Part shown: positions 53,901-63,693 of the stretch, piece after piece
How positions within the stretch are numbered: position 1 is the first letter of the stretch
How the letters are laid out: the number at the start of each line of letters is the position of its first letter
From: Paenibacillus turicensis
Lineage (GTDB): Bacteria > Bacillota > Bacilli > Paenibacillales > Paenibacillaceae
NCBI RefSeq assembly: GCF_017873435.1
Contig: NZ_JAGGKG010000003.1
Span: 62,001-126,000 of the forward strand
DNA length: 64,000 nt
Reading direction: 5' to 3'
Made by a program: the position numbers and the translations under genes
Notes under the pieces: model-generated
Seen by the model: only the letters and a program-made list of their open reading frames with translations
Told to the model about the DNA's origin: nothing
Databases searched by the model: none

Positions 53901-54522
53901 TGATTATAAATCAAGTCAGACTGATTTGAAGCTACATGAGGTGTATTATGGCTTGTCCTTGCAGATGCTCACATACCTAGACGTATTGCTGACTTCAGCC
54001 GAAGCTTGGTTGGGGCAAAGAGCTTTACCTGCGGGTACATTGTATTTCCATGTGCATAATCCTCTTTTACAAAATAGTAATCACATAAGCCAAGAGCAAG
54101 CAAAGCTAGATATGCTCAAGGCGTTTAAAATGAAGGGCTTAGTGCTAGCTGACCGAGATGTCATAGCAAAGATGGATGCGCCACTAGACAAGGGGTATTC
54201 CGATATTTTGCCTGTTGCGTTAAAAGCGGACGGAGGCTTTTATAGCTCTGCTTCAGTTGCGACTTTAGAGCAGTGGGAGACATTGCTGAGCAATGCAAGA
54301 CATACGATCGAAACGATAGGTACTCGGATTACAGATGGTGATGTTAAGATTGCTCCTTATCGACTAGGAACAGAAACGGCGTGCACCCATTGTGCCTATC
54401 GGTCTGTATGTCAGTTTGACGACAGCATGGAGGGCAATGATTATCATTTATTGCGTAGTAAAAATAAAAATCAAATGTGGGAGCTATTTGAAGGCATAGA
54501 GAAGGAGGTGAAGCCACTATGA
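50989..54522 (+). CDS. addB: ATP-dependent helicase/nuclease subunit B (AddB)
   Basis: AddAB subunit that resects double-strand ends and recognises Chi; 1177 residues. The Walker A motif is LIIGRAGSGKSHHV at the N-terminus, followed by the inactivated helicase core. The C-terminal nuclease domain holds RVIDYKSSQTDLKLHEVYYG. The iron-sulfur cluster Cys are in SACPFSHFA (about 811) and CTHCAYRSVC (about 1131-1140). TTG start behind AAAGGAGGGC. It overlaps addA by ATGA, so the two are translated together. Confidence 0.96.
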   Translation: MSLQLIIGRAGSGKSHHVLQQITTAVSTNPLGSPLILIAPEQATFQIERTILQTPGISGSLRTQVLGFHRLAYRIMQETGGAALIPISDEGKKMLLYKVMARHRDELELYGHAADQLGFIEEINTLYTEFKRYKLDSQELQRSLTVLEQGDHLTPLFRDKLHDLALIYREFEAECALLYIDAEDHLAKLVEGTPFSTYIKEAEIWIDGFYSFTPQEFDAIGALMKQAKKVTVCLTLDRPYDTEPPQELDLFHGTGLACYKLMEMAKEQGIEVKPTIMLEPNTFPRFIQSQTLGQLEKLYASQSRRKRADVVNPSELLQSLSLRAAANRRSEVEGVARRMVKLARDEGARWRDMAIFVSNLEDYQHIFETMLEQFEIPYFIDKKFSMLSHPLVEFMRAALNVVLKNWKYEDVFRCVKTGCLFPTDDSLTWGDMDDLENYILASGISGYRWYDGTPWNLSSHASLEEGEPSTATQEAHATRLHKLELCRAAIVQPLHAFGKKLQAAKSVTAMCSAVYELLMQVEAPQRLDLWAHEALGQGQAQQALEHRQLWKKILDVLDQMVEMMGEEQLDSLLFAGVLETGLKSLHLSLVPPSLDQVLIGTIDRTRSNHVKHVFLLGLNEGVLPAAKQDMTILNPIEREVLDKNGVVLGPNLSRQQLDERFLIYSALTSANTSLWLSYPKGDEEGKSLLPSEVIRQVKGYFAPYLTEVTLGGYTEQEDEEAVLNLLTHPQAELPQLIARLRMYQAGIPIARAWWEVLGWYKTQPDWWDQTASLLQSLGYKNKTITLQPITSKKLYGKVLRTSVSRMEKFSACPFSHFASYGLALRERKVFALKAPDIGQLFHAALSKIALTLQEQGKSWGLLSEEECWQQAEEVVDHLVPKLQGQILLSSKRYGYISRKLKNIVGRASVILGEQAKRASFEPIGLELDFGPGRPLPPLTFQLPNGYVMEIVGRIDRVDMAESEQGLLLRVIDYKSSQTDLKLHEVYYGLSLQMLTYLDVLLTSAEAWLGQRALPAGTLYFHVHNPLLQNSNHISQEQAKLDMLKAFKMKGLVLADRDVIAKMDAPLDKGYSDILPVALKADGGFYSSASVATLEQWETLLSNARHTIETIGTRITDGDVKIAPYRLGTETACTHCAYRSVCQFDDSMEGNDYHLLRSKNKNQMWELFEGIEKEVKPL

Positions 54523-57500
54523 ACATAACCCCAAAACCAGAAGGTGTATTTTGGAGTGATGATCAATGGAAAGCAATTACGTTAGCGGGGGAGGACATGC
54601 TTGTTGCGGCAGCAGCAGGCTCTGGTAAAACGGCTGTACTCGTTGAACGAATTATTCGTAAGTTATGTGATACAGAATCCCCTATTGATGTAGATCGCTT
54701 ATTAGTGGCTACCTTTACCAAAGCGGCTGCGGCTGAAATGCGCCATCGAATTGGTGAAGCACTTGAAACTGCACTTGAAAAAAATCCAAATGACTCACAT
54801 TTAAAAAGACAGCTTGCGATGCTTGGATCAGCTTCAATTACAACCTTACACTCCTTTTGTATGGAGGTCATTCAGCGACATTATACATTAATTCCACTTG
54901 ATCCAGGCTTTCGGATTGCGGCTGAAAGTGAAACTTCACTTTTGCGGCAGGAGGTTTTGGAGGAGTTATTTGAGCAAAAATATAGCAATGAAATTGGACA
55001 AACTCCTTTTTTATCTCTTGTTGATTGGTATGGTGGGGAAAAAGGAGACGATGCTGTTTTTTGGCTCGTGTTGCGTTTATATGATTTCTCCAGAAGTCAT
55101 CCATGGCCTGAGGTATGGCTACAGCAAGCTGCAGATATGTTTGTACATGCAGATGAACAAAATCTACAGCATAACGTATGGATAAAAAGCATTATGCAGG
55201 ATGTGTTGCTGACGCTAGAAGGTGCATTGGGGCGTCTTGAGCAAGGCAAGGCAATCGCGATGTCACCAGGTGGACCTGCCCCTTATGTTGAAACCTTAGC
55301 AGCAGATAGTGTCATGGTACAGACGTTAATGGACGGGGTTAAGCAGCAAGCATGGGCTTCATGGTATGAATTGTTCCAGACCGTATCGTTTGGCAAGCTA
55401 AAGCCGTGTAAAAAGGATCAAACTGATCCCATGATGCAGGAGCGTGTAAAGGCGTTACGTGATGAGGTTAAGAAAAGCTTATCTGCCTTACAAACGCAGC
55501 TATTTGGCAGAACAACTGCTCAGTTTATTGCTGAGCTTCATGCTAGTGCCCCCTTGATGCAAGAGTTAGCTACTTTAGTCTCTCAATTTGCAGAGGCTTA
55601 TCGCATCGCAAAAGTGAGTCGGGGCTGGTTGGATTTTTCCGATCTGGAGCATTACGCGTTACAAATTTTAAGACATCCAGATGCAACGCCAACACAATTA
55701 ATTCCTTCGGATGCTGCGCTTGAATATCAACAGCAATATGAAGAAATTTTACTAGATGAATATCAGGATACGAATACCGTACAGGAAGAGATCGTACGTT
55801 TAATTTCGCGGACATCCCCAGGGAATCGTTTCATGGTTGGTGATGTGAAGCAAAGTATTTATCGTTTTCGTCTTGCAGACCCTGGCTTATTCCTAGATAA
55901 ATATCGGCGTTATCAATACGAAGATAACATGGAGGGTGGCTATCGTATTGATTTAGCACGTAACTTTCGCAGTCGCTCTCAAGTGATTGATACCGTTAAC
56001 TTAATTTTTAGACAAATTATGGATGAGACGGTTGGAGAAATTAATTACGATGAACGAGCTGAATTAGTATATGGCGAGGGGTATACAACTACAGAAGAGG
56101 ATCATAGTGAAACCTCTATTTACGCTCCCGAATGGTTGTTAATTGACCGTAGTGAAGAGTCTTTAGAGCTAGATTCAGCCCTAGAGGAGCATCGTGAGGC
56201 TTATGAGGAGCAACTGACCGATGAAGTAGATAAGGCTGAGCTAGATGCGGTTGTTTTGGAGTCAAGAGCGATCTCGGCACGTATTCATAAACTAATGGGA
56301 GCAACTGGAGAATCGGCTTTTCAAGTCTATGATAAAGGGTTAAAGGAAAATCGTCCTGTTCGTTATAGTGACATCGTTATTTTGTTGCGCTCTACAGCCT
56401 CATGGGCAAAAGTCATGATGGAAGAATTGTCTCTTCAAGGCATTCCTGTCGTTGGGGAATTAAACCAAGGTTATTTTGATGCCATCGAAGTCGAGACGAT
56501 GTTGTCCTTTCTTCAAATTATAGATAATCCACTTCAGGATATTCCACTTGCCGCCGTTTTACGCTCCCCTGTTTATGGACTTACAGAGGATGAATTAGCA
56601 CAAATCGCATTGTATCGTCCCAAGGAGCGAGGAAGTAGCTTTTATCAGGGGCTTGAAGCCATTTGGGCAATAGATGATTGCACAGGATTAGTTGAAGTTG
56701 AAACGACTGAATACGCTGAAATGTCTGTAGTTGAGGCGGAAAAGGAAAAGCTATCTCCTTTATTGCTGGGCAAGCTAGATGCGTTTAAACAACATTTAAC
56801 GGCTTGGCGTAGCTTTGCTAGGGAAGGCCAGCTAAGTATGCTGATCTGGAAAATCTATAGCGATACAGGATATTTAAATTGGGTTGGTGGTTTGCCTGCT
56901 GGTGTGCAAAGACAAGCTAATTTACAGGCACTACATGATCGCGCGCGACAATATGAGCAGTCCACCATGTCTAGTGGCTTATTTCCTTTTTTACGATACA
57001 TTACTCGCTTACGTGAAAATGGGGGCGATCTAGGGGCGGCAGTCACTTCGAGTGATCAAAGTAATGCCGTTCGTATTATGACGATTCATAAAAGTAAAGG
57101 GCTTGAATTTCCTGTCGTATTTATCGCGGGGTTAGCTAAACAATTTAATCGTCAAGATTTAAATGGATCTTTTTTAGTGCATAAGGAGCTGGGATTTGGT
57201 CCTAAATATGTGGATGAGGCATTGCGAGTTAGCTACCCGATGTTACCTAATCTAGCGATTCGTCGTAGGGCAGAGCTAGAGCTGCTTGCCGAGGAAATGC
57301 GTGTGTTGTATGTGGCTTTAACACGTCCAAGAGAGAAGTTAATTATGGTATCGGCAGTAAAAGACTTACTTAAATCGCTTGAGGCATGGGGGAGTGCGAT
57401 TCATGTTCAGGGGCAGAAACTACCAGATCATTTGCTAGCACGTGCAAAGTGTTACTTAGACTGGATAGGTCCTGCGTTAATTCGGCATCCATCTGCATTG

Positions 57501-58556
57501 CCATTACGTGAAGCAGCGGATTTAGTGGAACCTTCCACACAAGCATTTGAAGGAATGAAGGATTGGAATATTGTTATTTCCGTTGCAGCTTCGCAATATT
57601 TAGCTATGCCTGCCGCGGCAACGCGTGAACAAATGGATATGGAGGCTAACTTGCTAGATACTGATTTACAATTAAGCGCCAAAGTAGATCAGCATATTTA
57701 CGATGAAATTCATACCAAGCTAGCATGGAAGTATCCATATCAGATTGCAACTAGAATACCTGCTCAAACCTCTGTCACTGAAATGAAAGCAAAAATGAGT
57801 TTGCAAAATGAGCCAAGCCTTTCTATTTTTGAGCGAAAGCAGCTTAGAGAGGAACAAGCTAGAAAGAGTGGACAAGCGCCGGAAGAAGAAAAAGAGGTCG
57901 TGTATCAATTGCATTTACAGCGTCCGAGGTTTATGGAGCAGGTCAAGCTGTCGCCAACCGAGCGTGGTACTGCTTATCATGTGCTAATGCAGCATGTTCC
58001 TTTTGACGTTGAGCCCTCAGTAGGCATTATTCAAGAGACGATAGCTAAACTCATCTTAAATAAAATTTTAACAGCACCACAAGGAGAGGTGATCGACCCA
58101 CAGCGCATTGTTGACTTTTTACTAAGTCCAGTTGGTGTTTTGCTCCGTCAGGCTCAGTGGGTGAAGCGAGAGGTGCCATTTAGCTTTGGCTTAGCTGTAC
58201 AGGATACTCATGCTGACTTATTGACAGATTTATTGCCTAAGCTTAATGAAGGAACTAATGGAGAAGGACTCCAAGGCAAGAAGTCTCTATTTAGTGATGA
58301 AAATGAGGAGTTAGCTGGTGAAGTCGTACTTTTGCAAGGGGTTATTGATTGTTTATTTAGTGTAGATGACAAGTTGTATTTGTTGGATTACAAAAGTGAT
58401 AGAGTTAACCCGCACCTTGGTGGAATTGAGGCGTTAGCTGCGCATTATAAATTTCAGCTAGAGTTATATCAGAAAGCAATCCAAGAGATGACAGGACAAC
58501 CTGTGCATGAAAAGTGGTTGTATTTCTTTGATCAAGGGGAAGCGATTAAAATATAA
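54519..58556 (+). CDS. addA: ATP-dependent helicase/nuclease subunit A (AddA)
   Basis: UvrD-like 3'-5' helicase with C-terminal nuclease; 1345 residues. Motifs are VAAAAGSGKTAVLVERIIRK (Walker A), LLVATFTKAAAAEMRHRIGE, LLDEYQDTNTVQEEIV, MVGDVKQSIYRFR, ARNFRSRSQVI, VRIMTIHKSKGLEFPVVFIA, VLYVALTRPREKLIMV, and the nuclease LYLLDYKSDRVNPHLGG near 1288. An acidic stretch at about 525-595 is a low-conservation insertion that makes it longer than the B. subtilis protein (about 1230). It acts in the cytoplasm with AddB. Confidence 0.96.
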   Translation: MNITPKPEGVFWSDDQWKAITLAGEDMLVAAAAGSGKTAVLVERIIRKLCDTESPIDVDRLLVATFTKAAAAEMRHRIGEALETALEKNPNDSHLKRQLAMLGSASITTLHSFCMEVIQRHYTLIPLDPGFRIAAESETSLLRQEVLEELFEQKYSNEIGQTPFLSLVDWYGGEKGDDAVFWLVLRLYDFSRSHPWPEVWLQQAADMFVHADEQNLQHNVWIKSIMQDVLLTLEGALGRLEQGKAIAMSPGGPAPYVETLAADSVMVQTLMDGVKQQAWASWYELFQTVSFGKLKPCKKDQTDPMMQERVKALRDEVKKSLSALQTQLFGRTTAQFIAELHASAPLMQELATLVSQFAEAYRIAKVSRGWLDFSDLEHYALQILRHPDATPTQLIPSDAALEYQQQYEEILLDEYQDTNTVQEEIVRLISRTSPGNRFMVGDVKQSIYRFRLADPGLFLDKYRRYQYEDNMEGGYRIDLARNFRSRSQVIDTVNLIFRQIMDETVGEINYDERAELVYGEGYTTTEEDHSETSIYAPEWLLIDRSEESLELDSALEEHREAYEEQLTDEVDKAELDAVVLESRAISARIHKLMGATGESAFQVYDKGLKENRPVRYSDIVILLRSTASWAKVMMEELSLQGIPVVGELNQGYFDAIEVETMLSFLQIIDNPLQDIPLAAVLRSPVYGLTEDELAQIALYRPKERGSSFYQGLEAIWAIDDCTGLVEVETTEYAEMSVVEAEKEKLSPLLLGKLDAFKQHLTAWRSFAREGQLSMLIWKIYSDTGYLNWVGGLPAGVQRQANLQALHDRARQYEQSTMSSGLFPFLRYITRLRENGGDLGAAVTSSDQSNAVRIMTIHKSKGLEFPVVFIAGLAKQFNRQDLNGSFLVHKELGFGPKYVDEALRVSYPMLPNLAIRRRAELELLAEEMRVLYVALTRPREKLIMVSAVKDLLKSLEAWGSAIHVQGQKLPDHLLARAKCYLDWIGPALIRHPSALPLREAADLVEPSTQAFEGMKDWNIVISVAASQYLAMPAAATREQMDMEANLLDTDLQLSAKVDQHIYDEIHTKLAWKYPYQIATRIPAQTSVTEMKAKMSLQNEPSLSIFERKQLREEQARKSGQAPEEEKEVVYQLHLQRPRFMEQVKLSPTERGTAYHVLMQHVPFDVEPSVGIIQETIAKLILNKILTAPQGEVIDPQRIVDFLLSPVGVLLRQAQWVKREVPFSFGLAVQDTHADLLTDLLPKLNEGTNGEGLQGKKSLFSDENEELAGEVVLLQGVIDCLFSVDDKLYLLDYKSDRVNPHLGGIEALAAHYKFQLELYQKAIQEMTGQPVHEKWLYFFDQGEAIKI

Positions 58557-58598
58557 AATTAGTAGCAATGGTATTAGTAGGATGGGAGAGTGTAAGCA

Positions 58599-59780
58599 AT
58601 GAAAATTTTGCATACAGGGGATTGGCATTTGGGGCGAACGTTAGAAGGTAGAAGTAGACAAGAGGAGCAAGAGGCATTTATTGATGAGCTTGTTACTATT
58701 GTGAGAGAGCACAAGGTGGATCTCATTTTAATGGCGGGGGATGTATATGATAGTGTAAATCCGCCTGCCATGGCAGAAAAGCTATTTTATGAGGCTTGTG
58801 CTAGATTAACCGCAGAGGGGAGTCGGCTTGTTATTATTGCGGGCAATCATGATCAGCCAGAACGTGTAGCCGCATCTTCACCACTTGTTGCAGCCCAAGG
58901 CATTTCACTGCTTGGACTTCCTGTGGCTTCACCTATTTATGTCAATGTAGCGCGTACCAATGAGCAAGCGATTATTGCGGCATTACCCTATCCTTCTGAA
59001 GCAAGATTAAGTGAGTTGCTCTCCTTAGATGAAAGTGAACAGGCACTTCGGGTTCAATATAGTGCGAAGGTCGGCAAATTAATGGCTCAAATGGGTCAAC
59101 ACTTTAAAGCGGATACTATTAATCTAGCGATGAGCCATATTTATGTGTTAGGTGGGTTAGAAAGTGATTCAGAGCGTCCGATCCAAGTTGGTGGTGCGTA
59201 TACGGTGAGCCCTTCTGAACTAAATATTGGTGCGCAATATACTGCCCTTGGACACCTTCATCGCCCTCAGCAGGTAAAAGGAGAAGGGGTTATTCGCTAT
59301 AGTGGTTCTCCTTTAGCCTATAGCTTCTCAGAGGCAGGACAGACTAAATCGGTGATGTTACTTGATATTGCCCCTGGACAGTCACCTGTGCTAGAGGAAA
59401 TTTATTTGACATGTGGACGTCCATTGCTTAAATGGAGATGTCAAGGCGGCTTGGAGGAGGTACAGCGTTGGTTGGATGAGGGACGTGATCGCCAAGCGTT
59501 TATTGATCTTGAGATCAAATTAACGGAAGCGATGTCACTCGGGGACATCCACGCACTTCGCAAAGCGCACCAAGGCATTATTCATATTCGTCCTATCTAT
59601 CCAGAGCAAGAGCAGGAGTTAAGTGCTTCAGAGCGTGCTAGCTTATCGATTGCCGAAATGTTTACTCATTTTTATACCCGTCAGCACGGGGGAGCTGAGC
59701 CAGAACAGGAGCTAGTGGAGCTGTTTATGTCCTTAGTTGAGGAAAATAAAGAAAGCTTGGGCGAAGAGGGGGCGGAATAA
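58599..59780 (+). CDS. sbcD: Exonuclease subunit SbcD
   Basis: Mre11-type nuclease of the SbcCD complex that cuts hairpins and protein-blocked DNA ends; 393 residues. Metal-binding phosphoesterase motifs are HTGDWHLGRTLEGRSRQEEQ, LILMAGDVYDSVNPP, IIAGNHDQPER, NLAMSHIYVLGG and YTALGHLHRPQ. The stop codon is directly followed by the sbcC ATG. Confidence 0.96.
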   Translation: MKILHTGDWHLGRTLEGRSRQEEQEAFIDELVTIVREHKVDLILMAGDVYDSVNPPAMAEKLFYEACARLTAEGSRLVIIAGNHDQPERVAASSPLVAAQGISLLGLPVASPIYVNVARTNEQAIIAALPYPSEARLSELLSLDESEQALRVQYSAKVGKLMAQMGQHFKADTINLAMSHIYVLGGLESDSERPIQVGGAYTVSPSELNIGAQYTALGHLHRPQQVKGEGVIRYSGSPLAYSFSEAGQTKSVMLLDIAPGQSPVLEEIYLTCGRPLLKWRCQGGLEEVQRWLDEGRDRQAFIDLEIKLTEAMSLGDIHALRKAHQGIIHIRPIYPEQEQELSASERASLSIAEMFTHFYTRQHGGAEPEQELVELFMSLVEENKESLGEEGAE

Positions 59781-62700
59781 ATGAAGCCAATCCATTTGAA
59801 AATTGCAGGGCTACAGAGCTACCGCCAAATGCAGGAGATTGATTTTTCTGCACTAACTGAGATGGGCTTGTTTGGTATATTTGGTCCTACCGGTAGTGGC
59901 AAATCTACAATTTTAGATGCGATAACACTTGCGATGTATGGAAAAGTAGGCAGAGCGTTAGGAGGCACCCAAGGTATTATGAATCAATCTGAGGATGCCT
60001 TGTTTGTTTCCTTTACGTTTGAGCTTACCTCTGCTAAGGGTAAAGAGCGATATCGTGTAGAACGTAGATTTAAGCGAACAAATGAGCTTTCAATTAGCAA
60101 TACAATTAGCCGATTTATTGCGGTTACAGAGCAGGGAGAAACGGTTGTAGCCGATAAGCTCGCTGATGTGACAAAATGTGTCGAGCAAAAAATTGGACTT
60201 AAGCTAGATGATTTCACACGGGCGGTCGTGTTGCCACAGGGAAAGTTTGCAGAGTTTCTGTCGCTTAAAGGTGTAGATCGTAGGGCGATGCTTCAACGTC
60301 TATTTCACCTGGAGCAATATGGGGATGTGCTTGGGCAAAAGGTGAATCGTTATGTAAAGGAGCATGAGCAGCAATTACGGGAGCTTCAAGCGGAGCAACA
60401 AGGCTTAGGGGCCGCCTCCTTTGAGCAAGTGGAAGTGATCGATTCTAGCTGGCAATTGGCTGTCATGTACACCAAGGAGAGACAAAAGGTACTCGAACAG
60501 GCTCAGCAGCAGCTACAGCAGCTAACACTAAAAAGACAATGGAGTCGCGATTTAGAGCAAGCTTTAGCGCAGAGAAATAACCTACAGCAAAAACAGGCTG
60601 AAGTTGACAATATGCAGATGAAGCTGACAAGGGCAAATGAGGCTACGGCATTAAAATTACCTTTAACTACGCTCAAGCAACTACAGCAGCAAGTATCCAC
60701 ACTTGAGCTAGGGCTACAGCAGGCAACTGCTAGCTTGGAGACTGCAAATAAAGAGCGTGAGACGACATCCGCAGCCTTAAAGGAAGCAAAAGAGCAGTTA
60801 GCTCAAAATGAGCCGCAGTTGCTCCAACGTATTGAGCAGTTAGAGCAAGCTCAGCTACTAGAAAAGGAATGCGTAAAGCTTCAAGATGAAAGCTTACATA
60901 TGAAAGCACAGTTAGCTGATATGGAATCAAAAAGGCAGCAAGCCCAGCACTTGTTAAGCAAGGAAGAGCAGTTATTGGTCAAGGCGCAACATCGAAAGGT
61001 AGAGCTTGAGCAGCAGGCATTACTTAATGAAGTAAAGCCTTTGGAACGTAAGCAAGCCCAAGAGGCATTACGGGAAGAGCAAGCTGCAATTCAGCTTAGT
61101 ACTCAGCTAGAGGCTTTAGCCAAGGAAGAGCAGTTGTGGAGCAACAAGGCGTTAGAAATACAGAAGCAAATGGCAACACTTCAAGCAGAGCAAGTCATGC
61201 TTAATGGCCAACTTAAGGAGACATTACAGCAACTACATGATTTGATGGGGCAGCAAATAAAATCAAAGACTGAAGTAAAGGCTTGGCAGATTCAATTACA
61301 AACGGTCCAACGCCAGTTACAACAGTTAAGTGAACATGAGCAAAAGCTTAGATGGGCTTCACAGCTTGCATCAGGCTTAATAGTAGGAGAGCCTTGCTTA
61401 GTATGTGGTTCGGTGCATCATCCAGCTCTAGCCAATTCTGAACAGCTAGAGGTCGCTCATCACGAGCTACAAGCGCAATTTAATGATATCCAGAGTTGGG
61501 CAGCGGAATTTAATAAACTAGAATATCGTTATGAACGTAGCGTTGAGCAGCTGGTTACTTTAATAGAAAGTATAACAGAGTTAGAGCCAATAGAAGGGTT
61601 AGAGTTCATAGAGGGGATGGAGCATTTACAATCTAATCGATTACAGGACACTCTGAAGGAAACTGCAGTGAGTGTTTCTAGTGAATTAAATTCACCTCAT
61701 AGTGAAGAAAGTGAAGCACAGGCTAAGTTTATTCCGTTTTGGACGAAGGAACTTGTGGCTTGTGGTGAGCAGCTACACCAATTTGAACAACAATGTTCAG
61801 CACAACAAGCTGTTATAGCACAGTGGATACAGACAACGAAGCAAATTCAAGTCTCTTGGCGAAAGCTAGCTCAAACCTCGTTGACAATCGTAAGTGAACA
61901 ATCCGCAGTGGAGCAAAAGGGACAAGAACTTGCCGATCAAAAGACGTTATTACAAGAGCAGCTACAACAATATCAACATATATTAGCGCAGCTTCCTTTA
62001 CAAAGCAGTCAGGATGGTAGTGATAAGGGACCTGCAACGTTACGCTGGGAGGAAATAGAGCGAAGGGATATAGACGCAGAGGACATTAAAGAGCGTTTAG
62101 CACGTAGCTTACCTTTTATTGAGGAGACCACAGCTAAAATTGGACAGCTAAAGGATGGACTTATTGAGCTAGACAAGCATCGTGTGCAATTATCGACTCA
62201 ACTAGAGGGCAAAAGTGAATTGCTGGAAGAAAAGCAAGCTCGCTTGAAGCTATGGAGTCAAGGGCAAGCGGTAGCACCTTTGCTAACAGATGTCCAACAA
62301 CAGCTTGTAAAATTACGTTTCGCAGCTAAAACTAGCGAAGAAAAATATGAGCTAGCGTTAAAAAATTTCCACGAGCGCTCCACTGGGCATGGGATAGCTG
62401 AGCAAGCATTAGCAAGTGTCAAAGATCAGTGGCAAAGACAAGTTTTAGTGTGGGAGAAAGCGTTAGCCGAATCTCCGTTTAAGGACGAAGCCGAGGTGAT
62501 GGCGACTTGGATGGAATCTGAACAGATTTCGCAGTATACTGCACAAATTGAACAGCATTTAAATTTACAGCGTGAATTAGAGGTTACAATTAAAGATCTT
62601 CAGTCAAGGCTTGGTAAAGAACGGGTAGATGAAGCCATGTGGCAGCAAAAACAAGCAGAAGTTGAGCAAGCTAAGAGCGACGCTGAGCTAGCTGTACGTC

Positions 62701-63305
62701 ATGCCGCTAGGCTAGAGCGTGATTTAGAGGATATCAAGCTTAGACATACAAGGTGGCAGCAGCTAGAGGAGCAGAAAATAAAGCTTGAGCACAAGCATAA
62801 CTTGCTAGTTAAGCTACAAACCTCGTTGCGAGGAAATGCCTTTGTTGAATATATCGCAGAGGAGCAGCTAATGAATGTAAGTCGTTCAGCCTCAGAGCGT
62901 CTTAAATTTTTGACGAACCAACGTTATGCGCTAGAAAGTGACTCTGGTGGTGGATTTGTGATTCGAGATGATGCCAATGGAGGGGTAAGAAGACCAGTTG
63001 GTACTTTGTCTGGAGGGGAAACCTTTTTGACGTCATTAGCGCTTGCGCTTGCTTTATCAGCACAAATTCAGCTTCGTGGACAATATCCATTACAATTTTT
63101 CTTCCTTGATGAAGGTTTTGGTACATTAGATCCAGAATTGCTGGATACCGTGATCACTTCACTAGAGCATTTACATCATGAGCATTTGGCAGTGGGGATC
63201 ATTAGCCATGTTGCTGATCTTCGTGCTCGTCTCCCGCGTAAATTAGTTGTAGTGCCTGCGGAAAGTGGGGGAGATGGCTCGAAAATTGTGTTGGAGAAGC
63301 TATAA
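59781..63305 (+). CDS. sbcC: Exonuclease subunit SbcC
   Basis: Rad50/SMC-type ATPase partner of SbcD; 1174 residues. The N-terminal Walker A is GIFGPTGSGKSTILDAIT, followed by QGKFAEFLSLKG. Two long Gln/Glu/Leu-rich coiled coils flank the zinc hook CLVCGSVHHP near 538. The C-terminal ABC signature is GTLSGGETFLTSLALALALS, and Walker B is LQFFFLDEGFGTLDPELLDT. The coils are extremely Gln-rich. A short acidic patch near 595-610 (ELEPIEGLEFIEGMEHL) is unusual. Confidence 0.96.
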   Translation: MKPIHLKIAGLQSYRQMQEIDFSALTEMGLFGIFGPTGSGKSTILDAITLAMYGKVGRALGGTQGIMNQSEDALFVSFTFELTSAKGKERYRVERRFKRTNELSISNTISRFIAVTEQGETVVADKLADVTKCVEQKIGLKLDDFTRAVVLPQGKFAEFLSLKGVDRRAMLQRLFHLEQYGDVLGQKVNRYVKEHEQQLRELQAEQQGLGAASFEQVEVIDSSWQLAVMYTKERQKVLEQAQQQLQQLTLKRQWSRDLEQALAQRNNLQQKQAEVDNMQMKLTRANEATALKLPLTTLKQLQQQVSTLELGLQQATASLETANKERETTSAALKEAKEQLAQNEPQLLQRIEQLEQAQLLEKECVKLQDESLHMKAQLADMESKRQQAQHLLSKEEQLLVKAQHRKVELEQQALLNEVKPLERKQAQEALREEQAAIQLSTQLEALAKEEQLWSNKALEIQKQMATLQAEQVMLNGQLKETLQQLHDLMGQQIKSKTEVKAWQIQLQTVQRQLQQLSEHEQKLRWASQLASGLIVGEPCLVCGSVHHPALANSEQLEVAHHELQAQFNDIQSWAAEFNKLEYRYERSVEQLVTLIESITELEPIEGLEFIEGMEHLQSNRLQDTLKETAVSVSSELNSPHSEESEAQAKFIPFWTKELVACGEQLHQFEQQCSAQQAVIAQWIQTTKQIQVSWRKLAQTSLTIVSEQSAVEQKGQELADQKTLLQEQLQQYQHILAQLPLQSSQDGSDKGPATLRWEEIERRDIDAEDIKERLARSLPFIEETTAKIGQLKDGLIELDKHRVQLSTQLEGKSELLEEKQARLKLWSQGQAVAPLLTDVQQQLVKLRFAAKTSEEKYELALKNFHERSTGHGIAEQALASVKDQWQRQVLVWEKALAESPFKDEAEVMATWMESEQISQYTAQIEQHLNLQRELEVTIKDLQSRLGKERVDEAMWQQKQAEVEQAKSDAELAVRHAARLERDLEDIKLRHTRWQQLEEQKIKLEHKHNLLVKLQTSLRGNAFVEYIAEEQLMNVSRSASERLKFLTNQRYALESDSGGGFVIRDDANGGVRRPVGTLSGGETFLTSLALALALSAQIQLRGQYPLQFFFLDEGFGTLDPELLDTVITSLEHLHHEHLAVGIISHVADLRARLPRKLVVVPAESGGDGSKIVLEKL

Positions 63306-63332
63306 ATAAAAGAAGAAGGAGATTAGACATAT

Positions 63333-63608
63333 ATGTACATTTATTTAATGGAAAATCTAAAACCTCTTACTGAACAAGTCGTGAAGCTTCATGTTGATCA
63401 TTTAAAGAAATTAAAGGAGCAGGATCAGCTTGTCTTGTGTGGGCCCTTTATTGATTACCCAGGGGGCATGGTGGTAATAAGAGCACAAGATATCGTTGAG
63501 GCAACTGAAATTGCACAGAAAGATCCCTTTATACAATCAGGCTATAAATCATTTGAGATAAGAACTATACAAGAGGCTCATGAAGAAAATAATTACTTGT
63601 TGTCTTGA
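63333..63608 (+). CDS. YciI-family protein
   Basis: A 91-residue alpha/beta ferredoxin-like protein of the YciI group (muconolactone isomerase-like). KLHVDHLKKLKEQDQLVLCG holds the conserved HxxHL, followed by GPFIDYPGGMVVIRAQDIVE and KDPFIQSGYKSFEIR. Its function is unknown; members can form a His-Asp dyad. AAGGAG precedes the ATG. It is the last gene of the add-sbc operon by spacing (27 bases). Confidence 0.88.
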   Translation: MYIYLMENLKPLTEQVVKLHVDHLKKLKEQDQLVLCGPFIDYPGGMVVIRAQDIVEATEIAQKDPFIQSGYKSFEIRTIQEAHEENNYLLS

Positions 63609-63693
63609 AATTTGTATTCCTAATTCTGGATTTATTTCATTGAGTGTGAACTAAATCACAGATACAGCTTCATCCCCCTGTTATACTACAGTT

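Noticed and set aside
60400..63000. Internal repeats in sbcC (CAGCAGCTACAG-like)
   Set aside because: They are Gln/Leu codons of the coiled coil, expected for the family; they are not DNA repeats.
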